Positions 1 through 7,562 of a stretch of DNA of 64,000 nucleotides are shown one piece after another. The notes beneath the pieces are model-generated. The model worked only from the letters and a program-made list of their open reading frames with translations. It ran no database searches and was not told the origin of the DNA. This DNA is from Haloarcula halobia. GTDB taxonomy: Archaea > Halobacteriota > Halobacteria > Halobacteriales > Haloarculaceae. The stretch's first letter is position 1; each line of letters opens with the position of its first letter. The position numbers and the translations under genes were made by a program. The DNA lies in the NCBI RefSeq assembly GCF_029338255.1, contig NZ_CP119787.1, positions 558,001 to 622,000 on the forward strand, written 5' to 3'.

Positions 1-117
1 CCACTCCTCAATATGGAACTTCAGGACTATGCTCACCTCGGATTCTTCCTCACATTGACTCTCGCAGCTTGGCCAAGCCGAGGCGATATCCGCGCATTGA
101 TCAATCCAGAACAGTAG
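1..117 (+). CDS. C-terminal end of unidentified protein, cut by left edge
   Basis: The first plus frame is open from base 1 to a TAG at 115-117 and gives 38 residues ending in LINPEQ. A hydrophobic stretch (HLGFFLTLTLAAW) is present, so it could be a membrane protein tail. It converges on the integrase gene, whose stop lies 4 bp away. Tight convergent packing supports a real gene end, but too little is visible to assign a family. Confidence 0.4.
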   Translation, partial: PLLNMELQDYAHLGFFLTLTLAAWPSRGDIRALINPEQ

Positions 118-120
118 CCG

Positions 121-720
121 TTACCGCAGTCCGGCTTCGTCCATCATCTCGACGGCCAAGTGATCCGGTTCTTTCCCCAAATAATTCTCTCTGAACGTCT
201 CCCCATTTTGCCATCCGCCCCACTGAAGAATAACCTCCAAAGCGTATGGTGAAGAGAGAGAATAGTACGTGCTGGTGGCCCACGTCCTTCTACAGTCATG
301 TGCTGAGACGTGCACCCAGTCGCTGTTGTCTGTCTCTTCGGCTAGTTCGTCGGTAGCGTTCGATACCCAGCGTTGCACTGTGCGCGGAGCGACGTCAATG
401 AGGGAGTCTGTTTTGGTAAGACTGCGAGCGTTTTTCAGCATCACTGCTTTCTGCTTCGTCTCGTTACTCACGGGGCATTCTCGCCAGCCAGTTTTGCCCT
501 CTCGCACTCGCAGCTTGTGGGCGGTATCATCGGAGTCAAGGCGTCGGAAGTCGCGTGTGGCGACTCTCGGGACTTCCTCTGAGCGGAGTCCGTCGAGCAT
601 CAGTTCGATAGCCAGCTGCTTGCGTGGTTCCTTAGCGTAAAACTCAATCAACTGTTCTTGTTCCGAGGGAGAGAGCCAGCATCGGTATCCGTCTTTCTCA
701 GGCATCGGCTCGATCTGCAT
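121..720 (-). CDS. Catalytic-domain-only tyrosine recombinase (integrase)
   Basis: A 199-residue site-specific recombinase that would cut and rejoin DNA through a covalent phosphotyrosine. The full active-site set is visible: R46 (DGLRSEEV), K76 (REGKTGW), H141 and R144 (HDCRR), W170 and nucleophile Y180 (ENYLG). The N-terminal core-binding domain of ordinary integrases is absent; the protein begins almost directly with the catalytic fold. The ATG at 720 is chosen because it overlaps the stop of the upstream gene by one base (TAATG), implying translational coupling; longer in-frame readings run across that gene. Short integrases of this kind coupled to small proteins are known from haloarchaeal pleolipovirus-like proviruses such as SNJ2. 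Assignment to that group is inference. Confidence 0.85.
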   Translation of the reverse strand: MQIEPMPEKDGYRCWLSPSEQEQLIEFYAKEPRKQLAIELMLDGLRSEEVPRVATRDFRRLDSDDTAHKLRVREGKTGWRECPVSNETKQKAVMLKNARSLTKTDSLIDVAPRTVQRWVSNATDELAEETDNSDWVHVSAHDCRRTWATSTYYSLSSPYALEVILQWGGWQNGETFRENYLGKEPDHLAVEMMDEAGLR

Positions 721-965
721 TAGAGGGTCACCCTTCGGAGGTTCCCGACTCGGCAGTGCGGGCAGTTGTCGTGTTGGCCGCGAACGCCACGGTTGCAATG
801 TCGGCAGGTCTGGTATGTCCATTTGTATGTTGTATCTACAAGGAACACTCCCGTTGCGACTGCTGCTATAGTCTCCATCGAGAATACGGGGCTCGATAGA
901 TTGTACCACGCAGCAGCTGTGAGGCCGAGTAGTGCTCCGGTCAGGAATCTGTGTTTCATTTTCAT
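720..965 (-). CDS. Small membrane protein with C-terminal zinc ribbon
   Basis: An 81-residue protein with one or two hydrophobic segments (about residues 8-45) followed by CRHCNRG...CPHC, a four-cysteine zinc ribbon. The start is taken as the ATG at 965 (MKMKHRF); a GTG at 1004 in the same frame would add 13 residues. Its stop overlaps the integrase ATG by one base, so the two are expressed together. It may be an accessory factor of the recombinase, but no family is recognised. Confidence 0.65.
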   Translation of the reverse strand: MKMKHRFLTGALLGLTAAAWYNLSSPVFSMETIAAVATGVFLVDTTYKWTYQTCRHCNRGVRGQHDNCPHCRVGNLRRVTL

Positions 966-1161
966 TGTGGAGGGCACGAACACCGATTCAGGACGGTGTC
1001 GCACTTACTCTATATCTAGTATTTTCTGACACTTAACGCTTCTCACCAGAAAAATAATTGTGCAAAAAATCATCGAACCCACCTATAGGACTCTCACAAC
1101 AGACTAGACGAGACCCATCGTCGCAGAAGGTGCCTTCTCCGACACCAACAACAAATAAGAG

Positions 1162-1485
1162 TCAGAACTCTTTGAGAAAACAAGACTGGTACATCTCCTC
1201 CGGTGCACCATCAATAAAATCGTGAATACCCGGGTTCTCCACCTTCCGGAATCCCAACTTCGAAAAGACGTGCCGGATAACGGGGGTAGTCGCAGGAGTC
1301 GTCGTAACACGATCAAAACCCCGAGACTCCACTATATCGAGATACTGGCGCAAAGCCTCCGTTGCATAGCCTTGATTCCGTTCCTCAGGAATCACCTCGA
1401 TCTTCTTTAGATGATTCTCCTCGCGGGTGAACTTCCCAACCTCGTCTCCATCAACTAGAATAACGCCATCACCCAGAGTAACCAC
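1162..1485 (-). CDS. GNAT-family N-acetyltransferase (short)
   Basis: About 107 residues with the acetyl-CoA pyrophosphate-binding signature of GNAT enzymes (PEERNQGYATEAL) and a following helix-strand pattern ending at KLGFRKVENPG. Substrate unknown. The start is a judgement. TTG at 1491 opens the frame, but a Shine-Dalgarno-like GGAGGG (complement of 1493-1498) sits about 7 nt before GTG 1485 and is too close to the TTG, so GTG 1485 is preferred. Leadered translation with a strong SD is unusual in haloarchaea and fits an internal operon gene. It follows the 41-residue gene at 1498-1623. Confidence 0.75.
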   Translation of the reverse strand: MVTLGDGVILVDGDEVGKFTREENHLKKIEVIPEERNQGYATEALRQYLDIVESRGFDRVTTTPATTPVIRHVFSKLGFRKVENPGIHDFIDGAPEEMYQSCFLKEF

Positions 1486-1497
1486 AATCAATCCCTC

Positions 1498-1623
1498 CTA
1501 TTCCTCGCAATCTTGTTCTCGAAGTACTCTACCTGGAGGAATCTCCGCGAGCTTCAACTCCTCCTGCTTCTCCTCTTCACTCCACCCGCCATAGTGGTCA
1601 GGGTCGAGACCGAAGTAAGCCAT
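1498..1623 (-). CDS. 41-residue hypothetical protein
   Basis: A short frame from ATG 1623 to TAG 1498 that starts MAYFGLDPDHYGGWSEEEKQ and is rich in Glu. Its 3' end carries the SD-like sequence of the downstream acetyltransferase gene, so stop and next start are about a dozen bases apart, a typical operon arrangement. The composition is protein-like and acidic. No family is recognised. Confidence 0.5.
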   Translation of the reverse strand: MAYFGLDPDHYGGWSEEEKQEELKLAEIPPGRVLREQDCEE

Positions 1624-1700
1624 TGACAGAGATTACATCGTCCTTCGACATAGAATCAGGGGTCTCCATCAATCATCGCTCGTCACCCACGGGACTTCTC

Positions 1701-2060
1701 CTAAGCACCTGTTGCACACTTTCCCTGATACCCACCGAGCTTCCTCTCACATTCAATGCACTCGCTCTCTTCCTCCCACATCTGAACAGGTCTAACCTCA
1801 CCCATCACATCTCCCGCGCCATCGAGGAACTCTGTGCGTTTCGCACCCACGCCGCTACCTAGCCACATTTGAAATTCCTCAACTTCGATCTCATCGGTGT
1901 AAGGCATCAATCCATCAAACAGGAATTTTTCTGCGAGACGTCTGTCCTCGAACAGCCTCCCTCCAAACGAAGTGGGCCGAGTCTCTCCATCTACGCTGGT
2001 AACATCGGTAATGTATAGCACTTTGTCCGTCGGGTGAACAAGTTCTCCCGCGTCACTCAT
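1701..2060 (-). CDS. Hypothetical protein with CxxC...C motif
   Basis: 119 residues, acidic, with a C-terminal ECIECERKLGGYQGKC segment that could bind a metal ion. The gene overlaps the end of the upstream 67-residue gene by 8 bp, so the two are probably co-transcribed and coupled. The family is not recognised. The island location suggests an accessory or mobile-element gene. Confidence 0.6.
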   Translation of the reverse strand: MSDAGELVHPTDKVLYITDVTSVDGETRPTSFGGRLFEDRRLAEKFLFDGLMPYTDEIEVEEFQMWLGSGVGAKRTEFLDGAGDVMGEVRPVQMWEEESECIECERKLGGYQGKCATGA

Positions 2061-2256
2061 CGTGCATCACCTCGCGGGCCTTCTCCAGCCCATCCTCACC
2101 CACGTGCTCTTGCCACCCGCTGTTCAGCGTGTACATCTCCACTGGGATACCGTACGGGCTAACGCGCACACCATCGATAGCAACATACGACCCACCAGGA
2201 TTCATGTCAGAGTCAATCTCGTAACTCACGGTGTGCTCGTCGCTCCAGAGCATCAC
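2053..2256 (-). CDS. Hypothetical protein, 67 aa
   Basis: A small acidic protein beginning MMLWSDEHTVSYEIDSDMNP, with no obvious membrane segment. It heads a leftward run of overlapping small genes (this gene, 1701-2060, 1498-1623, 1162-1485). The plus strand over the same bases reads as a His-rich peptide, which looks like an antisense shadow, so the minus-strand gene is preferred here. Confidence 0.55.
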   Translation of the reverse strand: MMLWSDEHTVSYEIDSDMNPGGSYVAIDGVRVSPYGIPVEMYTLNSGWQEHVGEDGLEKAREVMHDE

Positions 2257-2277
2257 GACGCATTACTTGACAGCCTG

Positions 2278-2790
2278 GTGAATGCTTATAATGGCCATTT
2301 CACCGAAACTAGAGATAGTCTGTATAAACTTGAACCAATTCCAAATTTTCCAGAACCTGTGCTTGAGGGACTAAACAAAGAATTCGATCTTGCCTACCGT
2401 CAGCCCAAACTTGAACTCCCCGTTGTCGAAGACTGCAACGGAAACGACGGATATCAACCTAGTGACTATCCCATTCAAATCCACGATATTCTTGCTGACC
2501 TCCGTCTAAAAGGTATCGTCACAAATCTGGCAAATTCTGGTTGTGAGAAGTGTGGGCACAAAAATGGAATTCAGTATGCCACTGAATTGCGCAATGGGGG
2601 AAGCACAATTCATGGGTACGCAGGTATCGCTGCAAATTCACCTCCAGAAAGCCCCGTGATTTCAATACAGGACTGTGAAGAAAGTTCTTTGAGCACTAAT
2701 GATGTCGTCGATTTGGTGTTGGATAGCGCCCATACTCATCAATTCCGTTCGAATCTTCGAGTGAGAAAGGCAGGTATATTGAGACAGTAA
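2278..2790 (+). CDS. DUF6891-like protein
   Basis: About 170 residues from GTG 2278 (VNAYNGHFTET). The middle shows LADLRLKGIVTNL...CEKCGHKNGI, which resembles the 'short helix - GIVA - CCxxCGH' core of DUF6891 proteins, followed by a VISIQDCEE strand comparable to the 'FFHxQD' region. The function of that family is unknown. An ATG at 2062 is in frame, but the extra N-terminus would be antisense to the acidic gene at 2053-2256 and has a His/Pro-rich shadow composition. No convincing promoter is seen in the 20 bp between the divergent genes, so the start is uncertain. Confidence 0.5.
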   Translation: MNAYNGHFTETRDSLYKLEPIPNFPEPVLEGLNKEFDLAYRQPKLELPVVEDCNGNDGYQPSDYPIQIHDILADLRLKGIVTNLANSGCEKCGHKNGIQYATELRNGGSTIHGYAGIAANSPPESPVISIQDCEESSLSTNDVVDLVLDSAHTHQFRSNLRVRKAGILRQ

Positions 2791-2808
2791 CTGCGTCACC
2801 GTGTTGCT

Positions 2809-4080
2809 TCAGTCATCAGTAGATAAATCCTTATCTTCCAGTATCTTTCTGCCCGCAGATTTGAAAGCTGACGGCTGTACTTCCTCATCATCGAAAAAAT
2901 ACTTTTCAGATGATCTGCCAACCGCATAGGTTCCTGCACCAGCCACAGCACCAGAAACAGCTTGTCCATATCCAGGAACAAACTGAACAAGACCCCTGGC
3001 CAACTCCCTAAATCCGAGACCAGCTAACCCTGTGGTTCCTAATGAAGACACGTATTCCCGTACAGTCTCTTTCTCCATTTCATTACAAGAGAAACCCCCA
3101 ATCAACGCAACAAGTATCAATTGTCCTGCTGTTAATGGAGGCAAATCTGCATACGACGTTGGGGCCGCTCCAACTATCCCTCCTGCAACTGCAAATCTAT
3201 TTGTTACATCTCTGGACAGATCTCTCATCAGCTCTGTTCTCTGCTGTGCTTGGATGAATTGAAGTCGAGCATCAGTCGGCAAAAAATCTCCAACCAGCCA
3301 CGAGAACGTTTCGACGTTCCAATAATCTTCTTTTCTTTTCATATGAACAGGTACTACGCCTATGTGGTCATCAGAATCGAATTTGTATCCATAGAGGGGT
3401 CGGTTCTCATTGAATGCTTCTTTCTTCTCTTCATTGAGGACTTTTGAAACGAAGTCTAAGTTTTCTTTGACGGCTCCGGCGAGTATCTCAGACTCCTCTG
3501 GCGGCCATTCACCCGGACTTGCATGTTGATCGACCTTGTTTAAACAATACACTACCGGAGGGAAGAGATTACCGAGGTCGTCCCTTAGATTCTTCACTGT
3601 TTCAAAGTCTTCCTTGCCTGCGCGTACTTGATCGGGCGTCATAACGTGGATTAAAATATCAGGACGGTACTCCTGCAAATCCTCTTTCATAAATTCCTTA
3701 GTATCAGCAGGAACATCACCATCCGGAGTTACGCTTTCGAATAGCCCCCGAGAGTCAATAACATCCCACGTAGCATAGCGGTCTGGGAATTCAATATGAT
3801 AAAGCTCTGATTCTACAGTTGTCGGCTCAATGTCGCCCACTTCTGCCACGTTCTTGTTAGCAAGTGCATTGATTAGAGAGGATTTTCCAGCACCGGAGCG
3901 CCCAAATACGTATATTCGTGGTGGACGAGATTCATCAATCAGCTCTTCAGTTTCACGCAATGCGTCCCCAAAGGCCGTATCAACTAGGGCTTTATTCATA
4001 TTACTACTTCCAGGAGCCATCTCCGTAACTTGGTCAATATTCTCTCGGAATTGTCGGAACTTCTCTGGATCAATGGCCAT
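2809..4080 (-). CDS. Membrane-associated P-loop GTPase, DUF697-like tail
   Basis: 423 residues. An Era/septin-like G domain is clear: G1 GRSGAGKSS (residues 60-68), G3-like DSRG near residue 108, and G4 NKVD near residue 185. The C-terminal half has hydrophobic segments (about 295-345 and 365-395) containing a Gly/Ala-rich membrane hairpin similar to DUF697 GTPases, so the protein probably binds or inserts into the membrane on GTP cycling. Long charged loops separate the G domain and the membrane part. The ATG at 4080 is the only good start, with an A/T-rich region upstream. The substrate process is unknown; roles in membrane remodelling or in defence of the host island are possible but unproven. 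Confidence 0.75.
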   Translation of the reverse strand: MAIDPEKFRQFRENIDQVTEMAPGSSNMNKALVDTAFGDALRETEELIDESRPPRIYVFGRSGAGKSSLINALANKNVAEVGDIEPTTVESELYHIEFPDRYATWDVIDSRGLFESVTPDGDVPADTKEFMKEDLQEYRPDILIHVMTPDQVRAGKEDFETVKNLRDDLGNLFPPVVYCLNKVDQHASPGEWPPEESEILAGAVKENLDFVSKVLNEEKKEAFNENRPLYGYKFDSDDHIGVVPVHMKRKEDYWNVETFSWLVGDFLPTDARLQFIQAQQRTELMRDLSRDVTNRFAVAGGIVGAAPTSYADLPPLTAGQLILVALIGGFSCNEMEKETVREYVSSLGTTGLAGLGFRELARGLVQFVPGYGQAVSGAVAGAGTYAVGRSSEKYFFDDEEVQPSAFKSAGRKILEDKDLSTDD

Positions 4081-4158
4081 AATATGACACGAAATCCAAC
4101 ACTCATATATTCTTTCATAGATAATTACAATGTCACAACAATATCCACAGGCTATTTA

Positions 4159-4350
4159 TCAGGTAAACAAAATATAAAATATTAATATAAATATGGTAAC
4201 AAAAGTGGCAATAGATATAGAGGTACTCAGCGGTGGTGCAATCTGCGTATCGTGTCTTCGTGTTGTCGTTATGTGAATATCGAGAACAGCATCGAGCCAG
4301 CACCATAGCACATTCACCGCATTCTGTGGGGTTACGGGGCGTACGTCCAA
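4159..4350 (-). CDS. Doubtful 63-aa ORF with C-terminal TM helix
   Basis: The 4081-4418 interval is A/T-rich and has no firm gene. This frame (MDVRPVTPQNAVNVLWCWLD...) ends in one strongly hydrophobic helix (ATFVTIFILIFYILF). The hydrophobic end could merely reflect A/T-rich sequence. It may be a decayed gene fragment or a spurious frame. Confidence 0.2.
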   Translation of the reverse strand: MDVRPVTPQNAVNVLWCWLDAVLDIHITTTRRHDTQIAPPLSTSISIATFVTIFILIFYILFT

Positions 4351-4418
4351 GTACCGAATATGAACTCTAAGTCACACCGAACATTAAATAAATGCTGTCA
4401 ATATATACAAAGTATCGT

Positions 4419-4712
4419 ATGAGAAGTCCATACATTTGGGTGGGGCTGATGTTCGTTCTGGCTATTCTTTCCTTTAGTGCAACGGGGGGAGTGACTGTTT
4501 TTAGTGCTGGTTTTCTAACTGTTCCATTGGTCATTATCGCGCTATTGATTACTGCGATTCCTACGCTTATTCTGATGTCACTAGACGTTCGAGCAACCAG
4601 CAAGGGAGGAGCAGACTGGGGGAAGGAACGGTATGCGATCTATGTTGCTGCGCTTCCTACCCCTGCCTGGATAATCATTCCCATTTACCTACTTGTACGT
4701 CTGAGTAAGTAA
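4419..4712 (+). CDS. Three-span membrane protein
   Basis: About 97 residues starting MRSPYIWVGLMF, with two closely spaced membrane helices, a charged DVRATSKGGADWGKERYA loop, and a third helix at the C-terminus. An ATG at 4392 would add nine residues; the TATA-like ATTAAATA at 4382-4389 puts a transcript start near 4412, which favours the ATG at 4419 on an almost leaderless mRNA. It lies 92 bp upstream of the next membrane protein on the same strand. Family not recognised. Confidence 0.6.
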   Translation: MRSPYIWVGLMFVLAILSFSATGGVTVFSAGFLTVPLVIIALLITAIPTLILMSLDVRATSKGGADWGKERYAIYVAALPTPAWIIIPIYLLVRLSK

Positions 4713-4804
4713 CTATTCTGACTTTATTCTACTCGATTTGACGTATAGCACTTCCATTATTTATAATGCAAAAAGTTATCAGATGCCCATATATTGGATA
4801 GAAT

Positions 4805-5950
4805 ATGAATTATGAATACTTTGGACTCGTTGTTGGAGTGGTGGTGATGGTAACAGCCTCTATAAATACAGTCGCACCTCCTTTGACAGCCCTCTTTGTT
4901 GCGTACTGTCTTGGATACTTGCTTCTTCGTGAGACCGACCTCTATGCTCAGCACTTCAACCTTCTTATGATTTCCAGCCTCTTGATACTCGTTCTAAATA
5001 CTATTACTGGCCCGTTTGGTTTGCTCGCCATATTCTGGGGTTCGGGAATGGCAGCACTGGGAGAAATGGGAGTGGTACTGGGAGTATTAAAACTGATCTT
5101 CGCAATTCCAGGAAAATCGATAAAAGGACAGTTTGTTACGGCAAAAGGCGCGACAGCTGCTGCTGCTGCGCAGCAATCCCTCTGGACGGCAGTAACCTCT
5201 GTATTGAATCCACAAGCCGTCCTGGCGTTCATTGCCGCTCTTTTTGCAATCATTCCTCTGGTCATCCTCGACATTCTCCTCAATCAGGGTTCACATACTG
5301 TCCTGGCAGAAATTTTCGTAATTATGGGAGTAATCAGCCTGTCCCTGATCGCTATTGCTCTCGATACGAAAGATCGAGCAATACGCGTTGCCAGTAAGTT
5401 GAAGCAGGCCTTCGCCAGCACCAGTGAAAGTCAGAAGCAAGCAGGGAGAAATCAGACAGATATCGAAGCGGCCCGGGCTGATTTCGCCCGCAATTTTTAT
5501 AAAGAGTTGGATGAGGATCTACCTGAGAAAGCGAATTCCGCGTGGACTGAAACGCAGATTCAATCACTCTCAGCAGAGGAATTTCGAACACTCTGTTTCA
5601 AGAGTGCCAAACAGGAATGTAAGGAAGAAGGGGGAAGATTTGATATCAAAGACTCGTCTTCAGACTTCGGGAAGATCGGTGTTGCGGAGTTGCCCAACCA
5701 CGTGGTGGGTGTACTCATTTGGATACCAGAATCCCAACCCAATATAAGTAGTGAGCTGTTGCTCTCCACAGTGTGGGAAGCAATGGAAGCCCTCGACCCA
5801 CTTCCTGATTTCGTCCAATTATATGTCCCAGAGGAGATAGACGATGGTGAACAAATAGAACTCCTACAGGAATTCGGACTTGTTACTGTCGATGTGAGCC
5901 TCCTCTGTAGAGAATTCGAGGACAATGACATTCGACCCACTAGCGCCTGA
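4805..5950 (+). CDS. Polytopic membrane protein with soluble C-terminal domain
   Basis: 381 residues. The first 200 hold about six hydrophobic helices with an Ala-rich stretch (about 115-128). Residues 215-381 are soluble and contain LSAEEFRTLCFKSAK followed by SSSDFGKIGVAEL, a pattern faintly like the catalytic core of Mrr-type restriction domains (EF.. helix, then D-G-strand), but a full PD-(D/E)xK set is not evident. This may therefore be a membrane-anchored effector-like protein or an inactive nuclease fold. It is in the island, downstream of the three-span protein. The domain comparison is weak inference. Confidence 0.55.
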   Translation: MNYEYFGLVVGVVVMVTASINTVAPPLTALFVAYCLGYLLLRETDLYAQHFNLLMISSLLILVLNTITGPFGLLAIFWGSGMAALGEMGVVLGVLKLIFAIPGKSIKGQFVTAKGATAAAAAQQSLWTAVTSVLNPQAVLAFIAALFAIIPLVILDILLNQGSHTVLAEIFVIMGVISLSLIAIALDTKDRAIRVASKLKQAFASTSESQKQAGRNQTDIEAARADFARNFYKELDEDLPEKANSAWTETQIQSLSAEEFRTLCFKSAKQECKEEGGRFDIKDSSSDFGKIGVAELPNHVVGVLIWIPESQPNISSELLLSTVWEAMEALDPLPDFVQLYVPEEIDDGEQIELLQEFGLVTVDVSLLCREFEDNDIRPTSA

Positions 5951-6203
5951 GTGTCGGCCCCGGCATGCTATAGCCTCATACTTAGTCGCCCGAAGACGAT
6001 ATTTAACATCATCTGATGCATCTCCAAGTTTCGCGTTCGGTACATAGCAACGTGTAATAAAGCTTCAATGATATGAATTTCACAGTTCACAGTAAGCTCT
6101 CACAGAGATATCTGAAACTCAAACACCACAGCAAAGCATCAGCACGCAACAACCCACCATCCATATATAGTGCAAATTGTATCATATTCCAAATAAATCG
6201 AAG

Positions 6204-6214
6204 AATAAATATAT
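6204..6214 (+). promoter_or_regulatory. TATA-like box of the transglutaminase-like lipoprotein gene
   Basis: AATAAATATAT is centred about 30 bp before GTG 6240, the spacing expected for a leaderless archaeal transcript. This supports GTG 6240 as the start over the earlier in-frame TTG at 6177. Confidence 0.45.
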
Positions 6215-6239
6215 CGCAAATGCATGTTCTAAACTGACC

Positions 6240-7451
6240 GTGAACCGTCGTCAACTATTGTCCGGAGTAGGGACACTTGGTATTACATCTATAGCAGGCT
6301 GCGGAGAAACTTCTAGTGGTTCTGAGGCAGAACCCGCCAGAGAGCCAGAACCGGAAACAGAGCCTGAGACAGAACCCGCCAGAGAGCCAGAACCGGAAAC
6401 AGAGTCTGAGACAGAATCCGACAGAGAACTAGAACCGGAAACAGAGTCTGACCCTGTTGAAGAAGAGCCTACTGAAGAACAGGCGAATTTGGAGTATCTA
6501 CATGGAATAACTGGGTTCACATGGCCATCTGATACAGAGGGTAATCACACCCGGCGATACGAGTGGAATGCCGCTGGATATGAGTGGTGGTATGAAATGG
6601 CGATCTCCAGATCACTTGGTGCATATTATAAAAATCGGTATAGTCGAGGTCGAAACTATGATATGTATATTACTGATGCATACGGGAAACCATATATAAA
6701 GGATTTAGCCAATGATTTTGAGCAAATGGCCGACAGTAATGGTTTATCTGAAGCAGAAAAAGTGAATTTAGTTATTAGATTTGTCCAACAGATGAAATAC
6801 ACAAAGGATGAGGTTACTAGCAGTTTTGACCAATATTCTCAATACCCTGTTGAGACGCTTATTGAACGGGGTGGTGACTGTGAAGACTCTGCATTTTTAT
6901 TGTCCGCCCTTTTAACGGAGATGGGCTACGGTTGTGTACTGCTTCATTTACCCGATACCGAACCAGTGGCTCATATGGCAATGGGTGCCAAAGGTGGCTC
7001 CTCATTACCAGGAACATATTATGAATACAACGGGGAGCGTTATTACTATATTGAGGGGACAGATGAGTATGCTGTCGGAGAAATGCCCGACTGGGGTGGG
7101 AGTACGAAGGCAGACATCATTCCAGTCAAAAGTGCCTATCCAACATTAGTATACGGCTACAGCACTGAGGTGACTGATTTGAATGAAATTGCTGTTGACG
7201 TAGAAATCACAAATTGGGGTGATGCTAGCGCTCGAAACACAGTATTCGGTGCCGGGTTCGAAGGTAAAAACGGGGTGATTCATGCAGAAAGTTCTTTAGA
7301 TATTGGGAATCTCAACAGTGAACAATCTACAGAAGAGCGGCTGTACTTGTCGCCTCCCGATGACAAAAAATTACGACTGTTAACCTTCGTGGAAGCTGAG
7401 GAAGAAATTCACGATATATCTCGGAGTAAGTGGCAGTATCCAATAGAGTAG
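6240..7451 (+). CDS. Tat lipoprotein with transglutaminase-like domain
   Basis: 403 residues from GTG 6240. The N-terminus VNRRQLLSGVGTLGITSIAG followed by Cys is a twin-arginine signal with a lipobox, so the protein should be exported folded and lipid-anchored. A Glu/Pro/Thr linker built of three 14-residue repeats follows. The globular part contains GGDCEDSAFLLSALL (Cys214) and VAHMAMG (His245), the Cys and His of the transglutaminase/cysteine-protease superfamily; the third residue (usually Asp) may be the acidic residue in YYIEGTDEY. A C-terminal beta-rich domain (about 310-403) resembles cell-surface adhesion folds. It may cross-link or cleave surface proteins. A/T-rich codon use fits the island. 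Confidence 0.75.
   Translation: MNRRQLLSGVGTLGITSIAGCGETSSGSEAEPAREPEPETEPETEPAREPEPETESETESDRELEPETESDPVEEEPTEEQANLEYLHGITGFTWPSDTEGNHTRRYEWNAAGYEWWYEMAISRSLGAYYKNRYSRGRNYDMYITDAYGKPYIKDLANDFEQMADSNGLSEAEKVNLVIRFVQQMKYTKDEVTSSFDQYSQYPVETLIERGGDCEDSAFLLSALLTEMGYGCVLLHLPDTEPVAHMAMGAKGGSSLPGTYYEYNGERYYYIEGTDEYAVGEMPDWGGSTKADIIPVKSAYPTLVYGYSTEVTDLNEIAVDVEITNWGDASARNTVFGAGFEGKNGVIHAESSLDIGNLNSEQSTEERLYLSPPDDKKLRLLTFVEAEEEIHDISRSKWQYPIE
6330..6455 (+). repeat. Three tandem 42-bp coding repeats
   Basis: Three direct repeats (6330-6371, 6372-6413, 6414-6455) encode near-identical 14-residue E/P/T-rich units in the linker of the lipoprotein. The first two differ at few bases and the third is more diverged. 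The phase is exact, so copy number can change by slippage without a frameshift and would alter spacer length at the cell surface. Confidence 0.85.
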
Positions 7452-7562
7452 TATCTACTTTGACTGTACGATGACTGCCGTGGGGTGTCCTCGTTGAAAT
7501 TGATGCAAATCCAGTAATGGACTAGAGCTTCAACGCGTCACACCTACACGTCACCTTCGAAG

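Noticed and set aside
2062-2277. N-terminal part of the plus-strand frame at 2062
   Set aside because: It is antisense to a small acidic gene with good operon context and has His/Pro-rich shadow composition.
6177-6239. N-terminal extension of the transglutaminase-like lipoprotein from TTG 6177
   Set aside because: The extension would bury the twin-arginine signal 20 residues inside, and a TATA box at 6204-6214 lies within it.
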